DNA of 64,000 bases from Flavobacteriales bacterium (GTDB lineage Bacteria > Bacteroidota > Bacteroidia > Flavobacteriales_C > GCA-002722245). The translations under genes and the position numbers were made by a program. Of the stretch, positions 18,437 through 27,064 are shown in pieces. Every line of letters starts with the position of its first letter. Positions within the stretch are counted from its first letter, which is position 1. The stretch is from NCBI GenBank assembly GCA_023251095.1, contig JAHEZL010000009.1, positions 78,028-142,027 of the forward strand. The letters run 5' to 3'. The notes under the pieces are model-generated. The model ran no database searches. It was not told where the DNA came from and saw nothing but the letters and a program-made list of their open reading frames with translations.

Positions 18437-18943
18437 ATGAAAGTATCTATCATTGTTGCAGCAGGCTTGAACAATTCCATTGGTAAAGACAATGGTTTGT
18501 TGTGGCATTTGCCTATCGACATGAAGTTTTTCAAAGAGCGCACCATGGGTCATCACATTTTAACCGGACGAAAAAATTACGAATCCATTCCTGAGAAATA
18601 TCGCCCTCTGGCCAACAGAACCAATATTGTTGTTACCAGAGATGCCAACTTAAAAATTGACGGCTGCCTGGTAACTACTTCTATTAAAGAGGGTGTTGAA
18701 TTTGCCCGCCGACGCGGTGAAAAAGAACTATTTATTATTGGCGGTGGTGAAATTTACCGACAGATGTTGGCTGAAAATATGGTAACGCATGTATACCTCA
18801 CCCGCGTTCACGAAAATTTTGAAGCCGATACTTTCTTCCCCGAACTCGATCCTAAGAAATGGCGAACAACTTCCGAAATCTTTTGTCAGAAAGATCCTAA
18901 AGACATTTACGATTGTACATTTTATGAATTGGTGAAGATCTAG
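18437..18943 (+). CDS. folA: Dihydrofolate reductase
   Basis: Reduces dihydrofolate to tetrahydrofolate with NADPH. It is 168 residues. The N-terminal motif IVAAGLNNSIGKDNGLLWHLPIDMKFF includes the active-site D28. HHILTGRKNYESIP is the NADPH-binding loop, and LFIIGGGEIYRQML near 100-113 is the GG cofactor motif. The thyA-folA pair is a classical functional operon, with 2 bp between genes. Confidence 0.96.
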   Translation: MKVSIIVAAGLNNSIGKDNGLLWHLPIDMKFFKERTMGHHILTGRKNYESIPEKYRPLANRTNIVVTRDANLKIDGCLVTTSIKEGVEFARRRGEKELFIIGGGEIYRQMLAENMVTHVYLTRVHENFEADTFFPELDPKKWRTTSEIFCQKDPKDIYDCTFYELVKI

Positions 18944-18993
18944 GCAAACCTTTTGTTATTTTTCTTCGTCTAAGCAGTACCTAATCACATTCT

Positions 18994-19809
18994 ATGAAAA
19001 ATTTACTCTTATTGCTCTTTTTCGCCGCGCTCTTCAGCTGCCAGAATCAAAAAACCAATACCGAACTAAACTCCTGTAAAGACAATGCTTTGGCAGAAGT
19101 AATTTACCTTGATGTTTTTAAACAATCGCAAATTTATCTGAACCTCTTTTTAAGCAAACAAAATCCTTCCGATACCAATGTTAAATTCATCACTTCCGCC
19201 AATCCAAACAACCTTACTTTCCCTTTTAAACTCACCGTTAACTTCGGAAGTACTGATTTTTTAGGCGACGACGATAAATTCAGAAGAGGAAATTTGATGT
19301 TTACCGTAAGCTCTTCAAGCTATGACACAACGCTGTTGTCACTTGATAAAGTGGTGGTCACTTTCAGCGATTTTTATTTGAATCAATCCAATGTGCTCGG
19401 AACATTGACGCTTACCAATAACGGACTCAACTCAAAAAGCAATTATACTTTTTCCCTCGATACCCCCGACGGAGTCATCATCAACAGCAACGGAACAATG
19501 TCGTGGAAATCCCTGAAAACACTGGAACTCACAAGTGGAGCCAATACCCGCAGCAATATTTTGGATGACACCTATTCCCTCACCGGAAGTACATCAGGAA
19601 AGGATTTTAAAGGAACCGATTTTACGGCAAATATTTCTACGGCAATGACGGTTGATCCGAATTGCCGCTGGTTCATCAAAGCCGGAAAAATGTCGGTTGA
19701 ACCGAATACGCTGGATGTCCGCAATCTGGATTATGGCATTGGAACCTGTACCGGTCAAGTATCAGTTCAAATTAAAGAAGAGGCGGTGCTGAATTTTTCG
19801 ATACAGTAA
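18994..19809 (+). CDS. Hypothetical lipoprotein
   Basis: A 271-residue protein with a lipoprotein signal (MKNLLLLLFFAALFSCQNQ, Cys16). The mature part is rich in Ser, Thr and Asn and mostly beta-strand (TVNFGSTDFLGDD, LTNNGLNSKSNYTFSLDTPDG, WFIKAGKMSVEPNTLDVRNLDYGIGTCTG). The closing GxGxCTGQVSVQIK pattern suggests a compact beta-sandwich. No named family recognised. It starts 50 bp after folA and is probably transcribed from its own promoter. Confidence 0.7.
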   Translation: MKNLLLLLFFAALFSCQNQKTNTELNSCKDNALAEVIYLDVFKQSQIYLNLFLSKQNPSDTNVKFITSANPNNLTFPFKLTVNFGSTDFLGDDDKFRRGNLMFTVSSSSYDTTLLSLDKVVVTFSDFYLNQSNVLGTLTLTNNGLNSKSNYTFSLDTPDGVIINSNGTMSWKSLKTLELTSGANTRSNILDDTYSLTGSTSGKDFKGTDFTANISTAMTVDPNCRWFIKAGKMSVEPNTLDVRNLDYGIGTCTGQVSVQIKEEAVLNFSIQ

Positions 19810-20019
19810 AATCCCTCTTGCTATCACACAGAATTCCTTCGCACGAAGACCGGAAGTTCCTTCCTCCTCTTAATATCAAATCTTTTTCAAAGGGAGAAGT
19901 CCCATACTCATCCATTCTCAGAATATGTATTTCAGGAAATGCCAGCTAACTAACTTCCTCCTTTGAAAAAGGAGGAGTGCGTTGACCGCGCGAGGGCAAG
20001 GAGGATTTCGTGAATATGG
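19810..20019. repeat. Non-coding gap with a CTCCTTT hairpin
   Basis: TCCTCCTTT (19956-19964) pairs with AAAGGAGGA (19968-19976), a 9-bp stem with a 3-base loop. AAGGAGGATTTCG follows at 19999. CCTTCGCACGAAG near 19839 recurs inverted near 39963. There is no reading frame that looks coding. The gatC promoter begins at 20020. Confidence 0.5.
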
Positions 20020-20050
20020 TTTGAAATACCCCATCCTTTTGGTATCTTTG
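20020..20050 (+). promoter_or_regulatory. Promoter of the gatC-gatA-gatB/aspS operon
   Basis: TTTG (20020-20023), a 19-bp spacer and TATCTTTG (20043-20050) match TTTG-N19-TAnnTTTG perfectly. It implies a leader of about 45-50 nt before the gatC ATG at 20105. No other promoter is evident before the next two genes, which overlap each other by one base. Confidence 0.8.
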
Positions 20051-20104
20051 GCGCTTGTGAAAAAGGACGCCTAAGTCCTTGATTAGCAAAGCTAAAATTG
20101 AATT

Positions 20105-20368
20105 ATGAGTAAAGAAATGTCGCTGGAAGACTTATCCAGCATTAAAGGCGCAACGCATTCAAAAGCGGTTGAAGAGCTTTTTAACGCCATTAAAAACGCT
20201 CCGCTTCCAGCAGTGAACAATGATTTCAACAACAATGCTGTTGCGTTAGAAGACCTTCGTCCCGATGAAGTTCACAATAGTTCAGAGCTGGAAAAAAAGC
20301 TCATCAAACAAAACTTCCCGAAAGAGAAAAACGGATATTTAGTAGTATCAAAAGTAATTGAGAATTAA
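20105..20368 (+). CDS. gatC: GatC-like subunit of Asp/Glu-tRNA amidotransferase (divergent N-terminus)
   Basis: An 87-residue protein. The C-terminal half has the GatC signature LRPDEVHNS near residues 51-59 and ends NGYLVVSKVIEN, matching the usual xGYFVVPKVIE close. The N-terminal half (MSKEMSLEDLSSIKG) does not show the standard GatC helix (LAxLARLxLxxEE) and the protein is about 10 residues short. GatC wraps around GatA and stabilises the GatA-GatB interface. An in-frame stop at 20099 excludes a longer N-terminus. The stop overlaps the gatA ATG (TAATG), which supports the assignment. Confidence 0.75.
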   Translation: MSKEMSLEDLSSIKGATHSKAVEELFNAIKNAPLPAVNNDFNNNAVALEDLRPDEVHNSSELEKKLIKQNFPKEKNGYLVVSKVIEN

Positions 20369-21765
20369 TGGCTTCAGAAATAATAAAAATACACGAAAAG
20401 CTCGTTAATAAAGAGATTTCATGCACACAGCTGGTTCAGGAAAAATTAGATGCATTGGCGAAAAACCAATACAACTCTGTGAATTTTTTGTTGAGCGATT
20501 TAGCTTTGGAAAAAGCAAAACAAGTAGATGCTAAAATTGCAGAAGGCGAAAAAATAGGCTTACTGGAAGGGATTCCCTTCGGTGTAAAAGATGTTTTTTT
20601 GCTACAGGGACAACACGCTTCTGCGAGTTCCAATTTTTTAAAAAATTATATTTCTCCTTATACTGCAACAGCCATTCAAAAGCTGATTGACGCCGGAGCA
20701 ATTCCTCTGGTAAAAGAAAATGCAGATAGTTTCGGTCACGGCAGCACCAGCGAAAACACCATTTTCGGCGCAGTAAAAAATGCCCACAACGAAGAACTCG
20801 TTGGTGGTGGTTCCAGCGGCGGAAGCGCGGTGAACGTTGCAAAAGGTTATACCGTTTTTTCTATCGGCGGCGATACGGGAGGATCTATCCGTCAGCCTGC
20901 GGGATTCAATAAAGTTTACGGACTCAAACCTACTTACGGCCGAGTGTCGCGCTATGGATTGATGGCTTATACTTCTTCTACCGACTGCGTTGGACCAATT
21001 GCTTCAAGCATTGAAGACATCGAATTGGTGATGAATGTCATCAGCGGAAAAGATTACCACGATCAAACGACTTATGCTTCTGAAGCTCTTGATTCTTCAA
21101 AAGCATTGGATGCAAAAAATATCACTGTAGGTTACTACAGCGATTTCATCGAAAACAAAGGATTGGATGCCAACATCAAAAAAGATTTTCTTTCGGTGAT
21201 TGAAAAGCTGAAAGCAAAAGGGGTGAATGTTAAACCGCTCCCCTTTAAAAATGCCGATACTTTGGTTTCTACCTACTACGCGTTGGCGATGGCAGAAACT
21301 GCTTCTAACCTGGCGAGATTGGATGGCTCCATGTACGGTGAACGAGCAAACGCCGATTCACTGAAAGAAAGCTACGCCCTCACCCGCTCCGAAGGTTTTA
21401 CCGAAGAAAGCAAACGCAGGATTGTAGGCGGCAACCAGGTTTTATCACAAGGTCACGCCGATGAAATTTATTTGAAAGCACGTGCACTGCGCGCGCAAAT
21501 CATGGATCATTTTAACAAGGATTTTAAAGAAGTTTCCGTAATACTTTCTCCTGTATCTCCCGCCAATCCTCCAAAAATTGGCAACAGTTTGAAAGATCCG
21601 CTGGCGATGTACTTGTCGGATATTTACACCATAGGCTTCAGCTTAGGTGAATTACCAACGTTGACAGCACCAGTAGGGACCAGCACAGGAATACAAATCA
21701 CCACTGCAAAAAAGCAGGATGAGCTCACTTTAAAATTCGCTAAATTTTTAATTGCCGCATTGTAA
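20368..21765 (+). CDS. gatA: Asp-tRNA(Asn)/Glu-tRNA(Gln) amidotransferase subunit A
   Basis: The glutaminase of GatCAB, which releases ammonia from glutamine for transfer to charged tRNA. It is 465 residues of the amidase-signature family. The catalytic triad positions are visible: Lys in GIPFGVKDVFLL (near residue 74), the cis-Ser in VGGGSSGGSAVNVA (near 149-162) and the nucleophile Ser in GGDTGGSIRQPAGF (near 170-183). KPTYGRVSRYGLMAY follows. Both its ends overlap neighbouring genes by one base, so the three products are translationally coupled. Confidence 0.96.
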   Translation: MASEIIKIHEKLVNKEISCTQLVQEKLDALAKNQYNSVNFLLSDLALEKAKQVDAKIAEGEKIGLLEGIPFGVKDVFLLQGQHASASSNFLKNYISPYTATAIQKLIDAGAIPLVKENADSFGHGSTSENTIFGAVKNAHNEELVGGGSSGGSAVNVAKGYTVFSIGGDTGGSIRQPAGFNKVYGLKPTYGRVSRYGLMAYTSSTDCVGPIASSIEDIELVMNVISGKDYHDQTTYASEALDSSKALDAKNITVGYYSDFIENKGLDANIKKDFLSVIEKLKAKGVNVKPLPFKNADTLVSTYYALAMAETASNLARLDGSMYGERANADSLKESYALTRSEGFTEESKRRIVGGNQVLSQGHADEIYLKARALRAQIMDHFNKDFKEVSVILSPVSPANPPKIGNSLKDPLAMYLSDIYTIGFSLGELPTLTAPVGTSTGIQITTAKKQDELTLKFAKFLIAAL

Positions 21766-24700
21766 TGGAAATAGATAAACTCACGCAAAAGCTGGATCAG
21801 CTTGGATTAGAAGTGGTGATTGGATTGGAAACCCACATCCGCCTCAACACCAAAACCAAATTATTTTGCGCCTGCGCCAATCAGGAAACCAATGAACCAA
21901 ATACCAATATTTGCTCGGTGTGCACCGGACAAATGGGTGTGCTTCCTGCCATCAATAAAGAAGCCATTCGCAAAGCGATTCTGTTTGGGAAAGCAGTGAA
22001 TTCCGATTTCAAAAATGAAGTGATTTTCTGGGATCGAAAACATTATGAATATCCCGATCAGCCTAAGAATTTTCAGCTGACACAATTTCAAAAACCAATT
22101 ATTCCCAATGGTGAAGTGCATTGCTATCGCGAAGATGGAACAAGCTTTTCTGTTCAATTAGAGCAAGTGCATTTAGAAGAAGACGCAGCAAAACTGATGC
22201 ACGAAAAAACACAAACTTTAGTTGACTTCAACAAAAGTGGAGTGCCATTAATTGAGGTGGTGACAAAACCATGTTTGCGTGAAATGAACGATGCATCCAT
22301 CTACGCACAATACTTGCAGCGCATTGTACAAAATTTAAATATCTCCGAAGCGAACTTGGAGAAAGGTGAATTTAAATCCGACGTGAGCGTATCCATCCGC
22401 AAAAAAGGAACGAACGATTTGAACGCACGAACCGAAATAAAAAACCTCAACTCTTTCAAATTTATGATTGAGGCCTTGGAGGAAGAAGTAACAAAGCAAC
22501 TCGATTTTTACACGCAGCACAACGATTTCCGCGCCGATCAAACCACAGTATTGTTTGATGCCGATTTGAAGAAAACGAAAACGATGCGTAAAAAAGAATT
22601 CGCAGCCGATTATCGTTTTGCTTTGGAACCAGACATTCCTTTCGTGAACATCAAAAAAGAAATTGACGCTACAACCGTCGACGAGAGATTATTGCCATAC
22701 GCGATTGAAACCACGTTGATTCAAGGCGGTGTTCGTCCGCAAGACGCAAAATTTTTCACTGCCGATGCCATTCGCTCACATTTGTTTTTAGGCATCAACG
22801 AAAAATTAAACGATCCTCTGTTCGTCGCGAAAGCATTGTCGAACAACTTAAAAGCAGAAGATTATCCTAAAATAAAACTTGAAGTTTTAATTGAAATTTT
22901 CTCTTTGTTCAAAGAAGAAAAAATCACCATTATACTTTTGCAAAAAGCATTGGAAGAACTGATTAAAAGTTCTGCTTTCGATTACAAAAAATATTTTGCC
23001 GACAATACTATTTCCGATGACACGCTACAAAAAAGCATTGCCGAAGCGATTGCTGAAAACGCTGAACTGGCAGCCGAAATCAAAGGCGGCAACGCTGGAA
23101 AATCGGGAATTTTAGTAGGTAAAGTTTTAGCTAAAGTTGGTAAAGGTGCGAATGGAAAATTGATTCGCGAAATCATTTTACAACAACTGGCAGGTGGTGT
23201 TTCTGCTGCTTCAAACGAAAGCGAAGAAGAAGGCGGAGAAGTAAAAGTTTCTGCAGCACAACAACGCGATGACGAAGAAGCAGTTCGTGCAATTCCGGTG
23301 ATCATCAAAGATAAATACCGCACACACGTTGTCACACAAATTTCTCAAGAATCCATCGGACAAAGTCTTACACTTTCAGGTTGGGTTTCCAGTTTGAGAG
23401 ATCACGGAGACTTGGTGTTTATCGACTTCCGCGACTCCAGCTACGAAGTTTTACAGTTGAGTTTGAAACGCGAAACTTTCCCTCAGCTGGATCAGTTTGC
23501 GAAGTTGAAACCAGAGTCGGTGATCATGGTAACGGGCAACATCATTCCTCGTGGTGAAGACGATTACAACTCCAGCATCCGTACAGGAAAACTGGAAATG
23601 GAAGTGAAGGAAATTGACATTTTAAACTTAGCGAAAACACTTCCTTTCGAAATTAAACGAGCGGCAAAAACCAACGAAGCAACACGATTAAAATATAAAT
23701 TCCTCGATCACAGAAGCGTTGAAAATCGCTCTGCAATTATCAATCGTCACAAGGTGATTAAGTTGTTGCGGGATGTTCTCGACAGGGAAGAATTTCTCGA
23801 AATTGAAACACCAATTTTAACTGCAGGAACCGAAGAAGGTGCGCGTGAATTTATTGTTCCAAGCCGTAAATTTGCAGGTTCATTTTACACGCTTCCGCAA
23901 GCGCCACAACAGTTCAAGCAATTGTTGATGGTAGGTGGATTCCAAAAATATTTTCAAGTAGCAAGATGTTTCCGTGATGAAGATTCACGCGGTGATCGTC
24001 AGCCGGAGTTCACGCAGCTCGATATGGAAATGGCTTTCCTCGGCGAGCAGGACATCATGGATCTCAACACAAAATTACTCACTACCGTTGTGCAAGATTT
24101 GTACAAAGACAAATGGAATATGAAACCATTTCAAGTGATTAAGTACTGGGATTCCATGGAGAAATACGGTTGCGACAGACCCGATATGCGTTACGGATTG
24201 GAATTGCAAACCATCACCAACATCGTGAAAGACACAACTTTCCAGGTGTTCTCCAAACCTATTGAAGAAGGTGGCGTGGTGAAATGCATCAAGGTGGATG
24301 CCGAGTACCAAAACAAAAGATTATCAAAAGGACAAATAGAAAAATTAACTGCACTCGCGCAGGAAAATGGTTTGGGCGGATTGGCGTACATCATCGTGAA
24401 CGAAAACGATTTGCAATCGCCTATCATTAAATTCCTCGGTGAAGAAATTGCAGCCAACATTATCAAAACAACAAAAGCTAAGGTTGGAGACATTGTTTTC
24501 TTCTCTGCAGCATCTTATGCCACAGCGAACAAAGCCTTGGATCAGGTGCGTCAGGAATTGGGAAGAATGCTCAACCTCATCAATCCAAAAGAACTCGCTC
24601 CGGTATGGGTAGTTGATTTTCCTTTCTTCGAAAAAACCGATGAAGGAAGATGGACGTTTACGCACAACCCTTTCTCTATGCCGAAAGTTAAAGACCTCGA

Positions 24701-25082
24701 CAAACACATGAACGGAAAAAATGTTGGCGACATCATCGCACAACAATACGATTTGGTTTTAAATGGCTACGAAATTGGCGGTGGATCAGTACGTGCGCAC
24801 AAAGCAGAAATACTAGAAGCGACTTACCGCAACATGGGCTACAACAAAGACGAAATGAAAAAAAGCGTTGGACACATGTACGAAGCTTTCCAGTTCGGCG
24901 CACCACCACACGGTGGAATTGCATGGGGATTGGATCGTTTGATGATGATATTGGAACGCAAAGTTTCTATTCGTGAAGTGATGGCTTATCCTAAAACTGG
25001 TTCGGGTGAAGATTTGATGTTTAATAGTCCGAGTCCGTTGCCGAGTAAGAAGGTGGAAGAGATGAATGTGAGGGTGATATAA
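21765..25082 (+). CDS. gatB-aspS: GatB-AspRS fusion: amidotransferase subunit B joined to aspartyl-tRNA synthetase
   Basis: One uninterrupted frame of 1105 codons. Residues 1-476 are a complete GatB: GLETHIRLNTKTKLFCACAN, zinc-type cysteines C35/C37 and C50/C53, RKHYEYPDQPKNFQLTQ, ARTEIKNLNSF, and the YqeY-like tail ending GKLIREIILQQL. Residues 477-517 are an acidic linker. Residues 518-1105 are a full-length AspRS (588 aa; free bacterial enzymes are about 590): anticodon OB-fold from YRTHVV to about 620, motif 2 FRDEDSRGDRQPEFTQLDME (736-755), GAD insertion around 805-905, motif 3 GLDRLMMIL (1055-1063). RDHGD (His547) and PRGED (Gly597) fall where non-discriminating AspRS enzymes carry His and Gly. 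If so, it would charge tRNA(Asn) with Asp and pass it within the same complex to the GatCAB amidase. Confidence 0.95.
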   Translation: MEIDKLTQKLDQLGLEVVIGLETHIRLNTKTKLFCACANQETNEPNTNICSVCTGQMGVLPAINKEAIRKAILFGKAVNSDFKNEVIFWDRKHYEYPDQPKNFQLTQFQKPIIPNGEVHCYREDGTSFSVQLEQVHLEEDAAKLMHEKTQTLVDFNKSGVPLIEVVTKPCLREMNDASIYAQYLQRIVQNLNISEANLEKGEFKSDVSVSIRKKGTNDLNARTEIKNLNSFKFMIEALEEEVTKQLDFYTQHNDFRADQTTVLFDADLKKTKTMRKKEFAADYRFALEPDIPFVNIKKEIDATTVDERLLPYAIETTLIQGGVRPQDAKFFTADAIRSHLFLGINEKLNDPLFVAKALSNNLKAEDYPKIKLEVLIEIFSLFKEEKITIILLQKALEELIKSSAFDYKKYFADNTISDDTLQKSIAEAIAENAELAAEIKGGNAGKSGILVGKVLAKVGKGANGKLIREIILQQLAGGVSAASNESEEEGGEVKVSAAQQRDDEEAVRAIPVIIKDKYRTHVVTQISQESIGQSLTLSGWVSSLRDHGDLVFIDFRDSSYEVLQLSLKRETFPQLDQFAKLKPESVIMVTGNIIPRGEDDYNSSIRTGKLEMEVKEIDILNLAKTLPFEIKRAAKTNEATRLKYKFLDHRSVENRSAIINRHKVIKLLRDVLDREEFLEIETPILTAGTEEGAREFIVPSRKFAGSFYTLPQAPQQFKQLLMVGGFQKYFQVARCFRDEDSRGDRQPEFTQLDMEMAFLGEQDIMDLNTKLLTTVVQDLYKDKWNMKPFQVIKYWDSMEKYGCDRPDMRYGLELQTITNIVKDTTFQVFSKPIEEGGVVKCIKVDAEYQNKRLSKGQIEKLTALAQENGLGGLAYIIVNENDLQSPIIKFLGEEIAANIIKTTKAKVGDIVFFSAASYATANKALDQVRQELGRMLNLINPKELAPVWVVDFPFFEKTDEGRWTFTHNPFSMPKVKDLDKHMNGKNVGDIIAQQYDLVLNGYEIGGGSVRAHKAEILEATYRNMGYNKDEMKKSVGHMYEAFQFGAPPHGGIAWGLDRLMMILERKVSIREVMAYPKTGSGEDLMFNSPSPLPSKKVEEMNVRVI

Positions 25083-25134
25083 TAATTTAAAAAAATCTTA
25101 AAGAAATCTCTGGTTATTATTTAAAGACGATACG

Positions 25135-26022
25135 ATGACAGTCATTAAAACAACAAAAGAAGAAAAAAGACCAATATGCGGAATTGTAATGCCAATATCG
25201 GCTATAGATGGTTGTAATGAAAGTCATTGGAATGATGTAATGGAAATTATTAATGACTGTATCGAAGAAGCTGGTTTTGAACCCAACCTAGTAAGTAATG
25301 CAGATGATGTTGGTGTAATCCAAAAAAGAATAATTCAAAATCTTTATGACAATCCAATCGTAGTTTGTGATGTTAGCGGGAAAAATCCAAATGTCATGTT
25401 TGAATTAGGTATTCGGTTAGCTTTTGACAAACCGACCATTATTATTAAAGACGATAAAACCACGTATTCATTTGATACTTCTCCTATTGAACATGTAGAT
25501 TATCCTAGAGATTTAAGATTTAATAAAATTGAAGATTTTAAAGCAAAACTTATTGAAAAGATTAAAAAAACGTATGACAAATCTAATGACGATCCTCATT
25601 ATAGCACATTTTTAAAACACTTTGGAGAATTCAAAGTTGCCAAAATCGACAAAAAAGAAGTTTCTCAACAAGAATTTATTATGGATGAGATTCGTAGTTT
25701 AAGACGACTTATTCTACACACAAATAAGCGCTCCATTCAAAAAGATATGTTTAGTGATGATGATGAAACAACATGTGATATATGTTGTGCGGGGATGAGC
25801 CTAGAGAAACTAAATGAAGTAATGCCTAAAATATTGGAACTGCCAGATGTGACAAATGCTTCTATATATAGCAAAAGTGCTAATCACCATCACATCAAGC
25901 TTACCGTAAGGCCTGACACTGATAAACAATTAATAAGAAACGAAGTTCGTCAAATAACTCGAGTAATAAGACGTCAAATATCACCACAAAATAGGAGGCT
26001 AAAAAATAGGGAAAGCCACTAA
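25135..26022 (+). CDS. TIR-like / nucleoside 2-deoxyribosyltransferase-like protein with novel C-terminal domain
   Basis: A 295-residue cytosolic protein. Residues 15-135 form a Rossmann-like domain: CGIVMPISAIDGCNESHW, NLYDNPIVVCDVSGKNPNVMFELGIRLAFDKPTIII region near 68-103, and PRDLRFNKIEDFKAKL. The NPNVMFELG motif, with its Glu at the usual catalytic position, is shared by nucleoside deoxyribosyltransferase-like and TIR-like NAD- or nucleotide-cleaving proteins, many used in phage defence. A charged helical linker follows (150-210). Residues 220-290 form a small separate domain, with a cysteine cluster CDICC near 217-221, HHHIKLTVRP and an Arg-rich end. It is a single gene with AT-rich codon use next to a Fic remnant. 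A defence role is inference only. Confidence 0.6.
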   Translation: MTVIKTTKEEKRPICGIVMPISAIDGCNESHWNDVMEIINDCIEEAGFEPNLVSNADDVGVIQKRIIQNLYDNPIVVCDVSGKNPNVMFELGIRLAFDKPTIIIKDDKTTYSFDTSPIEHVDYPRDLRFNKIEDFKAKLIEKIKKTYDKSNDDPHYSTFLKHFGEFKVAKIDKKEVSQQEFIMDEIRSLRRLILHTNKRSIQKDMFSDDDETTCDICCAGMSLEKLNEVMPKILELPDVTNASIYSKSANHHHIKLTVRPDTDKQLIRNEVRQITRVIRRQISPQNRRLKNRESH

Positions 26023-26132
26023 TTCCCCCGCCTCGATTTCTATGGTTTAAACAAGTGAATATTGATATTTCTTTTCAAACATTCTCTATAGCAAATTCCC
26101 TATCTTTGATACTATCATTTGATACTATCACC

Positions 26133-26315
26133 ATGAAGCCTCCTTACGATATCACTCCCAAAATTCTCCAATTATCAGGGCTTATTTCAACGTACTGTTT
26201 TAATACCTTACATGTTTTGGCTATTTACTTTTGCATTAAAGAAAACAATACATCGCTAATGCAAAAAAAAGAAAAAGGCCCTTTCGGGCCTTCATACTTA
26301 TTCAGAATAAAATAA
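26133..26315 (+). pseudogene. Remnant of a Fic-family protein gene (first ~19 codons)
   Basis: The ATG at 26133 starts MKPPYDITPKILQLSGLIS, which resembles the N-terminus of Bacteroidota Fic/DUF4172 proteins (MKPPYxITPKILxLIxxIS). After that the frame reads a hydrophobic, unrelated sequence and ends at 26315, with no HPFxxGNGR motif anywhere. Immediately upstream, TATCTTTG (26101-26108) is a good -7 element, and TTTGATACTATCA is repeated twice in tandem (26105-26130). The 3' part appears to have been deleted. Confidence 0.5.
26262..26292 (-). terminator. Terminator after the YceI gene
   Basis: AAGGCCC-TTTC-GGGCCTT at 26275-26292 forms a 7-bp GC-rich stem. On the minus strand it is followed by TTTCTTTTTTTT. 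It starts 25 bp beyond the YceI stop codon. Confidence 0.85.
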
Positions 26316-26316
26316 T

Positions 26317-26937
26317 TTATTTTTTTGCAACTATTGAAATACTCAATTGAATATCATCTGACAAAACCATGTCTTTCATAAAATGAACCCATGCTACATC
26401 ATATTTCTGACGGTTGAACACCAAAGTACCATTGGCTGTAATTGTACCGTTAGCATTTTCAAGAGATTGAATTTCTAGTGTTTCTTCATTCGTTTTTCCT
26501 CTCACTGTAAGATTTCCTTTTACAGTATTTCCACTCACTGAAGTAATGACAAATTTCGCAGTAGGAATAGAATCGCTGGCAAAAAAATCTTTTGTGCTAA
26601 GATGTTTTTTTAAATCACTCGCTCTGTGTCCGTCTTCGTCTTTAAATGAAGCAGAATCCAATGGAGCAATGCTGGTCATATCCACTTCAAACTCACCACC
26701 CGTTAAAGTGCTATCGTTAAAAAGCAAAGAACCACTTTTAAAATTCACTATTCCGTTGTGACCGTAAACACCGGCAACTTCACCCTTCCAGTTTACTTTG
26801 GAAACAGCTGCATCCAATACATAAGTTGAAGTGCTGTCAGTTGCTGATGAAGTTGCTTCAGTAGTTTCTGAATCTCCACAAGAACTGAATAATAATAGGC
26901 CTGAGAAGGCTACTGCTAATAATAATTTCGTTTTCAT
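26317..26937 (-). CDS. YceI-family lipoprotein
   Basis: A 206-residue protein starting at the ATG at 26937, which gives a lipoprotein signal (MKTKLLLAVAFSGLLLFSSC, Cys20); an upstream in-frame ATG at 26967 would add ten non-signal residues. A Ser/Thr-rich linker precedes the YceI domain: SKVNWKGEVAGVYGHNGIVNF near residue 49, GGEFEVDMTSIAPLD near 82, DGHRASDLKKHLSTKDFF near 102-119, and VKGNLTVRGKTNEETLEI near 140. YceI folds are lipocalin-like and bind polyisoprenoid-type lipids. Precise role unknown. Confidence 0.88.
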   Translation of the reverse strand: MKTKLLLAVAFSGLLLFSSCGDSETTEATSSATDSTSTYVLDAAVSKVNWKGEVAGVYGHNGIVNFKSGSLLFNDSTLTGGEFEVDMTSIAPLDSASFKDEDGHRASDLKKHLSTKDFFASDSIPTAKFVITSVSGNTVKGNLTVRGKTNEETLEIQSLENANGTITANGTLVFNRQKYDVAWVHFMKDMVLSDDIQLSISIVAKK

Positions 26938-27064
26938 AACTTTTATAATTCTAGGTTTATTTCCCACAAATATACTATTATTTGTACATACAATTATATT
27001 CTATACAATAATTATTTTTTGATTTTAAAATAGAAGCGACGGGAGGCAATTATTAAAGAAAACA

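Noticed and set aside
24345..24746. 133-codon minus-strand frame inside the AspRS region
   Set aside because: Shadow of the long GatB-AspRS frame, with no independent evidence.
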